DNA from: an uncultured Dokdonia sp.
Lineage (GTDB): Bacteria; Bacteroidota; Bacteroidia; Flavobacteriales; Flavobacteriaceae
Direction: 5' to 3'
Assembly: GCF_947492535.1 (NCBI RefSeq)
Contig: NZ_CANLNH010000003.1
Coordinates: 124,001 to 188,000 of the forward strand
DNA length: 64,000 nt
How positions within the stretch are numbered: the stretch's first letter is position 1; each line of letters begins with the position of its first letter. The position numbers were made by a program, and so were the translations under genes. Of this stretch, positions 33,873-43,082 are shown in pieces. Under the pieces are notes generated by a model. That model was not told where the DNA came from, ran no database searches, and saw only the letters and a program-made list of their open reading frames with translations.

Positions 33873-34259
33873 ATGATACTAAAGCCTACGCTCGTTCTTG
33901 GAGCTTCCTTAAAATCCATCAGATATTCACACCTAGCGGTGCAACGATTACAAAAATATAATCATCCTGTTATTGCGGTAGGACTGCGTGCAGGGACTAT
34001 AGATGGTGTGGAGGTGATTACGTTTGAGTCCGCTTTCGCGAAAGCGGAAACAGATAGAAACACTATAGATACTGTTACTTTATACATTGGACCGAAGCAC
34101 CAACATCAATACATGGACTATGTGGTATCATTACAACCGAAACGTGTAATTTTTAATCCAGGCACAGAAAATCTTGAATTTTATACACTTCTGAAAGAAA
34201 ACAATATTGCTTTTGAAGTGGCGTGTACGTTAGTTCTTTTGGGTACGAATCAATACTAA
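33873..34259 (+). CDS. CoA-binding domain protein (YccU-like)
   Basis: 128 residues forming one Rossmann-like CoA-binding domain: TLVLGASLKSIRYSHLAVQRL at the nucleotide loop, HPVIAVGLRAGTIDGVEVI, TVTLYIGPKHQHQYMDYV and PKRVIFNPGTENLEF. Function in cells is not established. Residues 54-58 are AFAKA from the palindrome, placed in the loop between the third strand and the next, where family members usually have a shorter connection. Its 3' end overlaps the convergent symporter gene by 30 bases. Confidence 0.88.
   Translation: MILKPTLVLGASLKSIRYSHLAVQRLQKYNHPVIAVGLRAGTIDGVEVITFESAFAKAETDRNTIDTVTLYIGPKHQHQYMDYVVSLQPKRVIFNPGTENLEFYTLLKENNIAFEVACTLVLLGTNQY
34029..34048. repeat. GCTTTCGCGAAAGC palindrome inside the CoA-binding gene
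   Basis: Perfect 20-bp palindrome TCCGCTTTCGCGAAAGCGGA with CC/GG flanks instead of the TA...TA of the intergenic copies. Reading frame AFAKA. Confidence 0.95.
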
Positions 34260-35693
34260 ACCTAAAAAGGTAAGCGCTCCATTAAGAATAAGGATAAAGA
34301 ATCCAAAATCGAATCCTGCATATTCTTTACAGAGATAACTAATTACATAGGCTAGGATAGGAGAGGCGATGGCAATTGCAGGAACAATCGCATCTTTTAC
34401 TTTCCATGAGGTAAAGAGTCCAAAGGCATATAAACCAAGTAATGGGCCATACGTGTATCCTGCAAAGGTGAAAAGTTTTGCAATGACACTATCATCTGCG
34501 ATGACATATTTGAAAATGATAATCACTAGAATAAGCACCAATGACATATAAATATGAATACGTTTACGAATGCGTACTTGTTCTTTTGGTTCGTATTTCT
34601 TTTCAATATCTAGGATATCAATACTAAATGAGGTGGTAAGTGATGTTAACGCACTATCTGCACTAGAATAGGCAGCTGCAATAAGACCTAATAAGAATAC
34701 AATCGCTAGTCCCACTCCTAAACCGCTTTCGACCGCAATAGTTGGAAACAACTGATCTTTATGTGCATCAATACCATTTTGTGCAGCAAATACCGTAAGT
34801 AACACACCTAATACTAAGAATACCATATTTACAATGGTCAATACAATTGTAAACCAAAACACATTCTTTTGAGCATCTTTGAGGTTGCGACAGGTTAAAT
34901 TTTTCTGCATCATATCTTGATCCAATCCTGTCATTACAATGGCAATAAAGGCTCCAGAAAAAAACTGTTTAAAGAAGTAATCGCCACTTTTCCAATCATC
35001 AAAAAAGAAGACTTGCGATAGATCACTATCAGACACAAAACTCATAATCGCTCCACCAGATAATCCCATTTGCTCAGATACATAATAGATGGCTACACCT
35101 ACAGCAATTAGCATGAATAGAGTTTGAAGCGTATCTGTCCAGACAATGGTTTTAATTCCTGCCTTAAAAGTGTATAACCAAATTAATAAGATTGTAATCG
35201 TCACGGTTACCCAAAAAGGAACCCCTTCCTGACCAAAAAATGACATCTTATCAAAAACTAAGAGTTGTAATACATTAGCAACCAAATACAGTCTAAAACT
35301 AGCGCCTACAATACGACTTAATAAAAAGAAAGAAGCGCCTGTTTTATAGGATGCATTTCCAAACCTAGTTTCTAAATACGTATAAATAGACGTTAAATTC
35401 AGTTTGTAATAGAGTGGGAGTAAGACCAATCCTATGACGGCATATCCCACGGTATATCCTAATACAACCTGAAAGTAACTAAAACTCGATGCTTCTATCC
35501 ATCCTGGCACCGATATAAAGGTCACTCCAGATAAAGAAGCGCCTATCATTCCAAAGGCCACCAAATACCAAGGCGACTGTTTTCCTGCCTTAAAGAAATC
35601 GGCATTAGAGCCACTTTTTCCTGTGAGATAACTAATGAGCATCAGTACACCAAAGTAACCAGCTATAAGGAGTAAGATTTGATACGGTTGCAT
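34230..35693 (-). CDS. Sodium:solute symporter (SSS family)
   Basis: 487 residues with about 13 membrane helices, the usual SSS length. Family motifs: FGMIGASLSGVTFISVPGW in helix 1-2 with the sodium-site region, TLGYTVGYAVIGLVLLPLYYKL, and a GLIAAAYSSADSALTSLTTSF helix 8 with conserved Ser residues for sodium. It moves a small organic solute with sodium across the inner membrane; the substrate cannot be inferred. Its 3' end overlaps the CoA-binding gene tail by 30 bases. Confidence 0.93.
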   Translation of the reverse strand: MQPYQILLLIAGYFGVLMLISYLTGKSGSNADFFKAGKQSPWYLVAFGMIGASLSGVTFISVPGWIEASSFSYFQVVLGYTVGYAVIGLVLLPLYYKLNLTSIYTYLETRFGNASYKTGASFFLLSRIVGASFRLYLVANVLQLLVFDKMSFFGQEGVPFWVTVTITILLIWLYTFKAGIKTIVWTDTLQTLFMLIAVGVAIYYVSEQMGLSGGAIMSFVSDSDLSQVFFFDDWKSGDYFFKQFFSGAFIAIVMTGLDQDMMQKNLTCRNLKDAQKNVFWFTIVLTIVNMVFLVLGVLLTVFAAQNGIDAHKDQLFPTIAVESGLGVGLAIVFLLGLIAAAYSSADSALTSLTTSFSIDILDIEKKYEPKEQVRIRKRIHIYMSLVLILVIIIFKYVIADDSVIAKLFTFAGYTYGPLLGLYAFGLFTSWKVKDAIVPAIAIASPILAYVISYLCKEYAGFDFGFFILILNGALTFLGLVLIRTQKN

Positions 35694-35788
35694 AAAGTAT
35701 GATTTGTTCTATGCTAATATAGGGTTTTTGGGTTTTACGATTTAGTTGTAAGCTTGACCGTTTATAGTTTGAAAAAATAGCATTCAAT

Positions 35789-36256
35789 TCATTTTACAGT
35801 TTGTTGCGCATAGTTTATTAATTCTTTCCATACTTCGATAACTTTTTCAGTAGCTATATACGCATCTTGGTGTGTGATTTCCGTTTTGGTTTTTTTCCAA
35901 AATTGTAATGGTAGGGTAAATGTGGTGCCAAAATCTATTGGTTTTTCATCTTTTATTTCAATCTCTACCTTGGTTTTAAAGATCCTAAGACCTTTACTAT
36001 AATTTGTAATTTTCTTTCTTTTAGTTAATATATAGAAAAAGGTGTCAATAGCATCTTCCATAGAATCATACTCAAAATTATAGTGTTTGTGGTTAAACTC
36101 TAATCCGATAGTTAGTTCTCTAACATCAGATGAGATCCAGAATCCTGTACCTACAAGAGTAAGATGATTTCCTTCTTCATATTCTTTTATACCTTCTTGA
36201 AATTCTTCTTTCAAGAGTGTAGTCATTTTATTAAAAAGGTATTGATGAGGTTTCAT
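35789..36256 (-). CDS. 155-aa protein of unknown function
   Basis: Soluble, no signal peptide or membrane helix. A helical start (YLFNKMTTLLKEEFQEGIKEYEE) is followed by strands (NHLTLVGTGFWISSDVRELTIGLEFNHKHYNF) and a C-terminal helix. I do not recognise the family. It is the first of several unrelated small genes on this strand, and its context gives no function. Confidence 0.7.
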   Translation of the reverse strand: MKPHQYLFNKMTTLLKEEFQEGIKEYEEGNHLTLVGTGFWISSDVRELTIGLEFNHKHYNFEYDSMEDAIDTFFYILTKRKKITNYSKGLRIFKTKVEIEIKDEKPIDFGTTFTLPLQFWKKTKTEITHQDAYIATEKVIEVWKELINYAQQTVK

Positions 36257-36297
36257 GTTACTTGTATATAATGTGTTGTGTGTAGTATTTTTCGTAA

Positions 36298-36816
36298 TTA
36301 TTTCGTTTTAGCATAAACGTCAACACTTATAGGTTTTCCATTTTTTATTTCACAATCTTTCATTGTTTTTTCGTGTTGAAAATTTAGTTTAGACATTGCT
36401 TTTTTGCACTTGATATTATCAGTTTCTACAAATCCCTCAATTCGTTTTAAGTTAAGTTGGTTTAACCCATAATCAGATATTAAGGGTAAAACTTCTTTCA
36501 TAATTCCCATTCCCCAAAAATCAGGCAGTAGCCATAGTCCAATTTCCGCTTTACTTTCTTTATAATCAATGTCATTTAAACCGCTTGCACCATAAAAAGT
36601 TTGGTTATCGAGAGAACAAATCGCCCACCACTTTTGTTTCTTATCTGCAAACCAAATCATTTGTTCTTTAGTAGCTTCTATACTGTCAAAGCTAATTCCA
36701 TAATGCTGAATAACATTTGGGTTTGAAAGTCCTTTAAAAATATTCTCAACGTCCAAATCATTAATTTCACGTAATAGAATTCGGTTAGTTTTTATGTTTG
36801 GGAGTTCATTTTTCAT
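36298..36816 (-). CDS. GNAT N-acetyltransferase, RimJ-like
   Basis: 172 residues of the GNAT fold: TNRILLREINDLDVENIF at the start, an acceptor-side strand YGASGLNDIDYKESKAEIGLWL, then the acetyl-CoA loop region WGMGIMKEVLPLISDYGLN in place of the textbook Q/RxxGxG/A, and the closing ETDNIKCKKAMSKLNFQHE. Members acetylate ribosomal proteins or small amines. The substrate is unknown. It is separated from its neighbours by 41 and 126 bases, with no clear operon partner. Confidence 0.85.
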   Translation of the reverse strand: MKNELPNIKTNRILLREINDLDVENIFKGLSNPNVIQHYGISFDSIEATKEQMIWFADKKQKWWAICSLDNQTFYGASGLNDIDYKESKAEIGLWLLPDFWGMGIMKEVLPLISDYGLNQLNLKRIEGFVETDNIKCKKAMSKLNFQHEKTMKDCEIKNGKPISVDVYAKTK

Positions 36817-36942
36817 ACCCTATAATTTCAATTCAGCGAGTTTTTTTGCATTCTGTAAGCATTGGAGCTTACCAAATATACAAGAACCCTTTGACTCATC
36901 CCTTAATTGCTATGAACACATATATAGTACTGTAATGCGTTT

Positions 36943-37572
36943 TTATTGCCCGTATTCACTATAACTTATCCGTTTTTCATTTCCGATTGTGTCAATCTCT
37001 ATTTTCCCATATTTAAATTCGGTTGAGTCAATTTCTACGTTTTTCGGTAAACTATAACTTACATTAAATGAATAATCAGGTAAAAAACCGTCATAAGTGT
37101 AATAGTAAGAAATACTATCCGCATTCTTTTGCAATTTAGGAAACCATTTAATTCGGGTGATCTCTTGATACTCCTGAAAAGTTAAGTTATCAGCTTTTGT
37201 ACCGAAAGCAAGTCTATTTACGGGTTCGATTTTCAAAGCCAATTCTTTTCTTAATTCTCTTTTCTGGATTCGATTTTCGTAAATCCTTTTTGAATAATCA
37301 AAGTAGAGGAATGAAGAAATCAAAACAGTTATCAAGGCAGAAATTTGTATTCTTTTCTTGGATGATGTCTTTCTTTTTCTGAAAACTCCGATTGCAATTC
37401 TTATTCCGATTAGTGATAGAAATGTGAATCCGATTATTTTTAAAAACTGAATTGGTCGAACATAACTATTGAAAGTCAATTCGACAAAATCAGTCCAATA
37501 TGCCAATAACCCTGTCAGAATTATCAGATTTATTAATACAATTACTAAATATTTAATCGATTTTCTAATCAT
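36943..37572 (-). CDS. Membrane protein of unknown function
   Basis: 209 residues. Three membrane helices (about 7-26, 42-60 and 76-90) are followed by a soluble C-terminal domain of about 115 residues (KIEPVNRLAFGTKADNLTFQEYQEITRIKWFPKL, then YYYTYDGFLPDYSFNVSYSLP). The family is not recognised. The spacer upstream of it (37573-37647) contains TGCACATAACGTTTAGTATATGA, listed in part here; similar spacers occur beside other small genes of the window. Confidence 0.7.
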   Translation of the reverse strand: MIRKSIKYLVIVLINLIILTGLLAYWTDFVELTFNSYVRPIQFLKIIGFTFLSLIGIRIAIGVFRKRKTSSKKRIQISALITVLISSFLYFDYSKRIYENRIQKRELRKELALKIEPVNRLAFGTKADNLTFQEYQEITRIKWFPKLQKNADSISYYYTYDGFLPDYSFNVSYSLPKNVEIDSTEFKYGKIEIDTIGNEKRISYSEYGQ

Positions 37573-37647
37573 TTCTCAAATGCACATAACGTTTAGTATA
37601 TGATCCGTATTCAGGAACGAACTATGATCTCAGATACCTTGTTTTGC

Positions 37648-38193
37648 TTATCGATTTAATTTATTCTCAATCTGTTCAATGATAGGTTGAGGCAACAAAT
37701 TAACTTTTGAATTATGATATTTGGCTTGTTTGTAATCAATTAAAGCAGCTTCAATATCTCCACTATTCTCTTTGATATTTCCCCTTTGCCAATAAGCCAA
37801 AGGATAACCAGGTAGTTCGTTTATGAATTCATCCAATGCCAACAAAGCATTTTCAAAATCATTCTCTAAAATGTAGGATGCAGCACGATTAGTTCTGGGG
37901 TCGGGGTTGCGTGGGTTTAGATCTATAGATTTGTCAAACAGCTCTCTACTTAATTCTAAGTTTCCCAATCTCATTTGCGCGTACCCAAGTTCATTATGAA
38001 CTTTACCATTAAATTGTGTGCCGCAATTTCCAAGGGTATCAATACTCAAAGCTTTTTCCAATTTAGACACCGCCTTATCATAATTTCCTTCCGTGATTAA
38101 ACGGTAAGCTTCAGTATAAAGTTTTTTACAAGACGTTTGAGTAAAAGAAATTTGTGTAACACAAATTGAGAGAATTAATAGTATATTTTTCAT
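37648..38193 (-). CDS. Secreted TPR protein
   Basis: 181 residues from the ATG at 38193; a 63-base upstream extension is open but lacks a reason to be used, while MKNILLILSICVTQISFTQ is a good signal peptide. At least three tetratricopeptide repeats follow (YDKAVSKLEKALSIDTLG, VHNELGYAQMRLGNLELSRELFDKSIDLNP, FENALLALDEFINELPGYPLAYWQRGNIKENSGDIEAALIDYKQAKYH; given in pieces). The protein should be a periplasmic scaffold, partner unknown. Confidence 0.8.
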   Translation of the reverse strand: MKNILLILSICVTQISFTQTSCKKLYTEAYRLITEGNYDKAVSKLEKALSIDTLGNCGTQFNGKVHNELGYAQMRLGNLELSRELFDKSIDLNPRNPDPRTNRAASYILENDFENALLALDEFINELPGYPLAYWQRGNIKENSGDIEAALIDYKQAKYHNSKVNLLPQPIIEQIENKLNR

Positions 38194-38570
38194 TTTAATT
38201 AAGAATAACTTATTTACATCATCACCTAAAATACTATAAAAACAAATAACCTTCACGTTTACAGCTATTTTAAAGGTATATTATAATTATTATAAACGTT
38301 TATTTAGGATATAGGAAGTGCATCAATTATAACGAAGTGTAATTACCTCAAGCGCAATAAAGGCGCTAAAGAAAATAACGGATAATCGTACGCTTTCGCG
38401 AAAGCGTAAAAAGGAATAGTATCATTTTTAATTTTAGAATACGTCCCTATGCTAACTTTTGCTCATCCCTGAAATCTTAATTTTGAAATCAGTTAAAATT
38501 TAAAACGCTATCTATTTTCATTTTCCATTTTGACTTCGATTTCAAATTCCTTTTCCCTATTTTTATCACA
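38194..38570. other. Gap between TPR and DUF3810 genes
   Basis: 377 bases without a supported gene. Its one notable item is a perfect copy of the window-wide palindrome at 38389-38408. The AT-rich remainder probably holds the two divergent promoters; none is clear. Confidence 0.6.
38389..38408. repeat. GCTTTCGCGAAAGC palindrome, intergenic
   Basis: Perfect 20-mer TACGCTTTCGCGAAAGCGTA in the divergent region between the TPR gene and the DUF3810 gene. Confidence 0.95.
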
Positions 38571-39647
38571 ATGAAAAAAAACCGCACGCTCCTTATTATA
38601 GGCCTCTTCTTATTTGTCCAGATGGGGATTGTACGTATACTAGCATTATTTCCTGAGTTTATTGAAAATTATTACAGTAATGGTCTGTATCCCGTGATCT
38701 CTAAAGGCTTTCGATATGTCTTTGGATGGTTACCATTTTCGTTTGGCGATATTATGTATACTGTGTTAATCATTATTATACTTCGTGAGATTGTACTCTT
38801 GTTTAAAAGACGTTTTCGTACCTGGAAACCCTTTGCGATTCGTACACTCGCCATTGCATCTATTGTGTATGGAGCGTTTCATTTGTTATGGGGAATGAAT
38901 TATTACAGACTTCCTTTACATGAATCGTTAGATATAGAGAGTGAATATACCACAGAAGAGCTTGTTGCACTCACCCAGAAACTCATCACAAAAAGCAATA
39001 CACTCCATCGTCAGCTCGCGGCTAATGATACTGTAAAAGTAACGGTGCCTTTATCACAATCAGAGATTTTTGATCAGACGGTACAAGGATATAATGCCTT
39101 ACAATCTCAGTTTCCAAAACTAGATTACCCACCTAAGAGTGTAAAAGTCTCTCTATTGAGTTATCCTCTTTCGGTAATGGGATATAGTGGTTATTTAAAT
39201 CCAATTACCAACGAAGCGCAAATCAATGGTCTTGTACCTAATTACAGACATGCGGTAATCAGTTGTCATGAGCAAGCGCATCAGTTAGGATATGCTAAAG
39301 AAAATGAAGCGAATTTTATAGGTGTTTTGGCGAGTGTCAATAATGAGAATACGTATTTTCAATATGCAGGGAGCATCTTTGCTTTACGGTATTGTATCAA
39401 TGATGTTTTTCGCCGCGATAGCGAGCTAGGAGAAGAATTACGAGATCAAATACATCCAGGCATTTTTAAAAATTATAAAGAGTCTCGTGATTTCTGGGAT
39501 GAAATGGATAATCCATTAGAACCTGTGTTTAAATTATTTTATAGTAATTACCTCAAAGCCAATAATCAACCCGCAGGGATTAAAAGCTATAGCTATATGG
39601 TGGCTTTATTAGTAAATTATAATAAGTCTTTTCCTGAGGCTTTTTAG
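38571..39647 (+). CDS. DUF3810 protein, probable membrane metallopeptidase
   Basis: 358 residues. Three membrane helices (about 6-24, 58-78 and 92-110) are followed by a long C-terminal domain with HEQAH at 233-237 and a downstream NEAN glutamate near 246, the HExxH zinc-site pattern of peptidases. Conserved context: SVMGYSGYLNPITNEAQING and SCHEQAHQLGYAKENEAN. This layout is that of DUF3810. Peptidase activity is inferred from the motif. Single gene. Confidence 0.85.
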   Translation: MKKNRTLLIIGLFLFVQMGIVRILALFPEFIENYYSNGLYPVISKGFRYVFGWLPFSFGDIMYTVLIIIILREIVLLFKRRFRTWKPFAIRTLAIASIVYGAFHLLWGMNYYRLPLHESLDIESEYTTEELVALTQKLITKSNTLHRQLAANDTVKVTVPLSQSEIFDQTVQGYNALQSQFPKLDYPPKSVKVSLLSYPLSVMGYSGYLNPITNEAQINGLVPNYRHAVISCHEQAHQLGYAKENEANFIGVLASVNNENTYFQYAGSIFALRYCINDVFRRDSELGEELRDQIHPGIFKNYKESRDFWDEMDNPLEPVFKLFYSNYLKANNQPAGIKSYSYMVALLVNYNKSFPEAF

Positions 39648-39718
39648 TCGGTAACATTTAGTCGGCAGTCAAAATTCATGTTCAGGATCATATCAACTAT
39701 TTTTCGTATCTTAATACA

Positions 39719-39853
39719 ATGAATATACCAAGTGAAGCCTTCGAGATATTGATTATAGTTGCTGTAATTTCTGTTGCAATGACTCTAGTGAGTTATTTGA
39801 CCAAAAGGAGCCGTAATTTTAGAAGCAGAAGAAATACAAAGGCAAGAAGGTAG
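39719..39853 (+). CDS. Possible 44-aa membrane peptide
   Basis: ATG at 39719 to TAG at 39851-39853. It has one membrane helix (about residues 8-28, EILIIVAVISVAMTLVSYL) and a strongly basic tail (TKRSRNFRSRRNTKARR). The codons look ordinary for this genome. No Shine-Dalgarno sequence, but these are rare here. A helix plus basic tail is the layout of many small membrane proteins, but the frame could also be chance. Confidence 0.4.
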   Translation: MNIPSEAFEILIIVAVISVAMTLVSYLTKRSRNFRSRRNTKARR

Positions 39854-40111
39854 TTTTCTTCTTATAAACTATCCTGTTCTGAATTTCCAGCTGACCAACT
39901 GATTTTCTTTTTCAGTAGGTTAGAGGTGATGTTATCATAGTAAGCGATTAATCGTTACTATCATTCAATTTTTCATAATAACATCTTATAGTTTACCACG
40001 GTTTAGTACGATTGATTCATTCGGATGAATTGATGTTAAAAAACTCTTAATTAACACTAGTGAGCCCTATTGATGGGTGTATCTTTAAACACTAAATAAT
40101 CACTAAATACT

Positions 40112-43078
40112 ATGTTTCTAAAAAAAATCCTCTTAGCAGGATTGGTTTTTTGCTCGTTTGTTATGTACGGGCAAGACTATTTCCCTGCGAATGACGGTGT
40201 AAAATCTAAGAATAAAAATTACACAGTCTTCACCAATGCAACCATTCACACATCGCCTACAGAAACCATCAAAAACGGAACATTAGTCGTTCAGGATGGA
40301 AAGGTAGTACGTGTCGGAAAATCCGTTTCAGTTCCAGCAAATGCGATCACTATTGATCTATCTGGAAAGCATATCTATCCTTCTTTTATAGATATGTATA
40401 CCGATTTTGGTATTGAAAAACCAAAACGAGCTGGCGGTGGCGGTCGTGGTTCTCAATATGATAATACCCGCGAAGGCTATTATTGGAATGATCATATTCG
40501 ACCAGAAGTGAATGGAATAGATGATTTTAAGTATAGCGCTAAAGACGCCAAAGCATATATTGAAGCAGGATTTGCAGTTGTGGCGACACACCAGCATGAT
40601 GGAATAGCAAGAGGAACAGGTGCTTTAATCGCCTTAAATTCTGAAGGGAATACAGCACATCGCGTATTAGATGACGAGCTTGCTCAATATTTCTCTTTTG
40701 ATAAGAGTAATACATCAAGACAATCGTATCCAACCTCAAAAATGGGCGCAATGTCTTTAATGCGTCAGTTACACCACGATTTAGATTGGTATGAAAAAGG
40801 AAATATAAATACAAAGGATCTTTCTTTGGAAGCGCTTACGCGAAATAAAACGCTACCTCAATTCTTTGAGGGTGAAGATGTCTATGATGCTATCCGTATA
40901 GATGGGATAGGCGATCAATTTGGATTGAATTATGTAATTGTTGCCGGTGGTGATGAGTACAAACGTATCAAGGATATTAAAGGTCTGAATAGAACATTTA
41001 TTCTACCATTAGATTTTCCAAATGCCTATGATGTTGAAGATCCATATGCTGCTGCTTATATAGATTTAAGTGATATGCGTCACTGGAATCAGGCACCTAC
41101 CAATCCTAAGCAGTTTGAAGCCAACGGAATTCCTTTTGCTCTGACAACGTTTAAGTTGAAATCACCAAAAGAGTTTAAAGGACAATTGATGAAAGCCATC
41201 AAACATGGACTTTCAAAAGAAAAGGCATTAGCGGCACTGACTACTGTTCCTGCACAATTATTAGGAAAGAGTAATGAGATTGGAAGTTTAAAAAGTGGTG
41301 CATGGGCAAACTTTATGATTACCTCTGGGGAGCTTTTTGAAAAGAAAACAACCTTATACGAACATTGGGTTCAAGGACAGAAAACAGTAGTGAAGGATAT
41401 GAATACAGTAAATATAGATGGTACGTATACCATGCGTATGGCTGGCACATCATATACACTCACTGTAAAGAATTCTACAGAAGGAAAAACAGGCTTCACA
41501 CTTAAAGATGGAGATGATGAAATAAAGAGTGAAGGGAAATATGCAAATGCATGGGTAAATCTCACCTTCCCAGGAAGTGATAATAAATTTGTAAGACTTG
41601 TAGGTCAAGTGATCAATGATCGTTTTACAGGAAAGGCAGTCTTATCAAATGGAGATGAGCAATCTGTAACAGCTACTAGAGTTGCAGCTAAGGATGAGAA
41701 AAAGAAAGACAACACCAAAAAAGATAAAGATGAGGCTCCTGTAGTGATGCCAATGACGTATCCTAATATTGCTTTTGGATTTGAGCAACAACCAAGTCAA
41801 GAAGATATCTTAATTAAAAATGCTACCGTTTGGACCAATGAAGCAGATGGTATTTTAGAAAATACAGATGTATTAATTAAAGATGGTAAGATTAGTAAAG
41901 TAGGGAAGAACCTTTCTGCTGGTAGAGCTAAAGTCATTGACGGTACAGGAAAACACGTTACTTCAGGTATTATAGATGAGCACTCACATATTGCTGCATT
42001 TGCTATTAATGAAGCTGGACATAACTCAACCGCTGAGGTTCGTATGTCTGATGTGATTAATCCCGATGATAGTGATATTTACAGAAACTTAGCGGGAGGT
42101 GTTACTTCTATCCAATTATTACACGGATCGGCAAATCCAATAGGAGGACAGTCGGCTGTGATGAAATTAAAATGGGGAGCTTCTATAGATGAAATGCTTC
42201 TTGAAGATAAGAAGTTTATCAAGTTTGCGCTTGGAGAAAACGTAAAGCAATCTAACTGGCAAAGTTTTAGTCGTTTCCCACAAACACGTATGGGAGTAGA
42301 GCAAGTATTTGTAGATTACTTTACAAGAGCCAAAGAATATGAAGCTCTTAAGAAAAGCGGAAAACCATATCGTTTTGATGAAGAAATGGAAACAGTGGTT
42401 GATATTCTCAATGAAGAACGTTATATCTCATGTCATTCATATGTACAAAGTGAGATTAATATGTTGATGAAAGTAGCCGAGCGTTTTGACTTTAAGATCA
42501 ACACCTTTACACATATCTTAGAAGGATACAAAGTAGCCGATAAAATGGCGGCGCATGGAGTAGGAGGATCCACGTTCTCAGATTGGTGGGCGTATAAGTA
42601 TGAGGTAAATGATGCGATTCCATACAATGCAGCTATTATGCACAATGCAGGTGTTGTTGTCGCGATTAATAGTGATGATGGCGAAATGTCTAGACGTTTA
42701 AATCAAGAAGCGGGTAAAATCGTAAAGTATGGAGATATTTCTGAAGAAGATGCTTTGAAAATGGTAACACTAAATCCAGCAAAATTACTTCACCTAGATA
42801 ATCAGACTGGAAGTATCAAAGTAGGAAAAGATGGGGATGTGGTTGTTTGGTCAGATCATCCATTATCAATTAAAGCTAGAGCAGAGCAGACCATTATTGA
42901 AGGAACCATCTATTTTGATATCAATAGAGATTTGCAATTACGTAAAGACGTAAAAGCAGAAAAGAGTAGATTGATTGAAATGATGCTTGCTGAAAAGAAG
43001 AAAGGGTTAAAAACACAACCAGCAAAGAGTAAAGAAAAACAACGTTTACATTGTGACACTACAGAAACAATACATTAA
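40112..43078 (+). CDS. Secreted double-domain amidohydrolase
   Basis: 988 residues with signal peptide MFLKKILLAGLVFCSFVMYGQ. Two amidohydrolase halves are fused. In the first (about 40-470) the metal HxH position reads DMYTDFG, so this half has lost its first ligands. In the second (about 560-950) the motif is intact as IDEHSHIAAF, with later His in CHSY and THILEGY and the Asp in AINSDDGEM, so it is likely the catalytic half. It resembles imidazolonepropionase-like secreted enzymes of Bacteroidota. The substrate may be a peptide or cyclic amide. The next gene starts four bases after its stop. Confidence 0.88.
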   Translation: MFLKKILLAGLVFCSFVMYGQDYFPANDGVKSKNKNYTVFTNATIHTSPTETIKNGTLVVQDGKVVRVGKSVSVPANAITIDLSGKHIYPSFIDMYTDFGIEKPKRAGGGGRGSQYDNTREGYYWNDHIRPEVNGIDDFKYSAKDAKAYIEAGFAVVATHQHDGIARGTGALIALNSEGNTAHRVLDDELAQYFSFDKSNTSRQSYPTSKMGAMSLMRQLHHDLDWYEKGNINTKDLSLEALTRNKTLPQFFEGEDVYDAIRIDGIGDQFGLNYVIVAGGDEYKRIKDIKGLNRTFILPLDFPNAYDVEDPYAAAYIDLSDMRHWNQAPTNPKQFEANGIPFALTTFKLKSPKEFKGQLMKAIKHGLSKEKALAALTTVPAQLLGKSNEIGSLKSGAWANFMITSGELFEKKTTLYEHWVQGQKTVVKDMNTVNIDGTYTMRMAGTSYTLTVKNSTEGKTGFTLKDGDDEIKSEGKYANAWVNLTFPGSDNKFVRLVGQVINDRFTGKAVLSNGDEQSVTATRVAAKDEKKKDNTKKDKDEAPVVMPMTYPNIAFGFEQQPSQEDILIKNATVWTNEADGILENTDVLIKDGKISKVGKNLSAGRAKVIDGTGKHVTSGIIDEHSHIAAFAINEAGHNSTAEVRMSDVINPDDSDIYRNLAGGVTSIQLLHGSANPIGGQSAVMKLKWGASIDEMLLEDKKFIKFALGENVKQSNWQSFSRFPQTRMGVEQVFVDYFTRAKEYEALKKSGKPYRFDEEMETVVDILNEERYISCHSYVQSEINMLMKVAERFDFKINTFTHILEGYKVADKMAAHGVGGSTFSDWWAYKYEVNDAIPYNAAIMHNAGVVVAINSDDGEMSRRLNQEAGKIVKYGDISEEDALKMVTLNPAKLLHLDNQTGSIKVGKDGDVVVWSDHPLSIKARAEQTIIEGTIYFDINRDLQLRKDVKAEKSRLIEMMLAEKKKGLKTQPAKSKEKQRLHCDTTETIH

Positions 43079-43082
43079 TACT

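Noticed and set aside
43053-43082. Longer start for the second amidohydrolase
   Set aside because: It overlaps the previous gene and would hide the signal peptide that begins at 43083.
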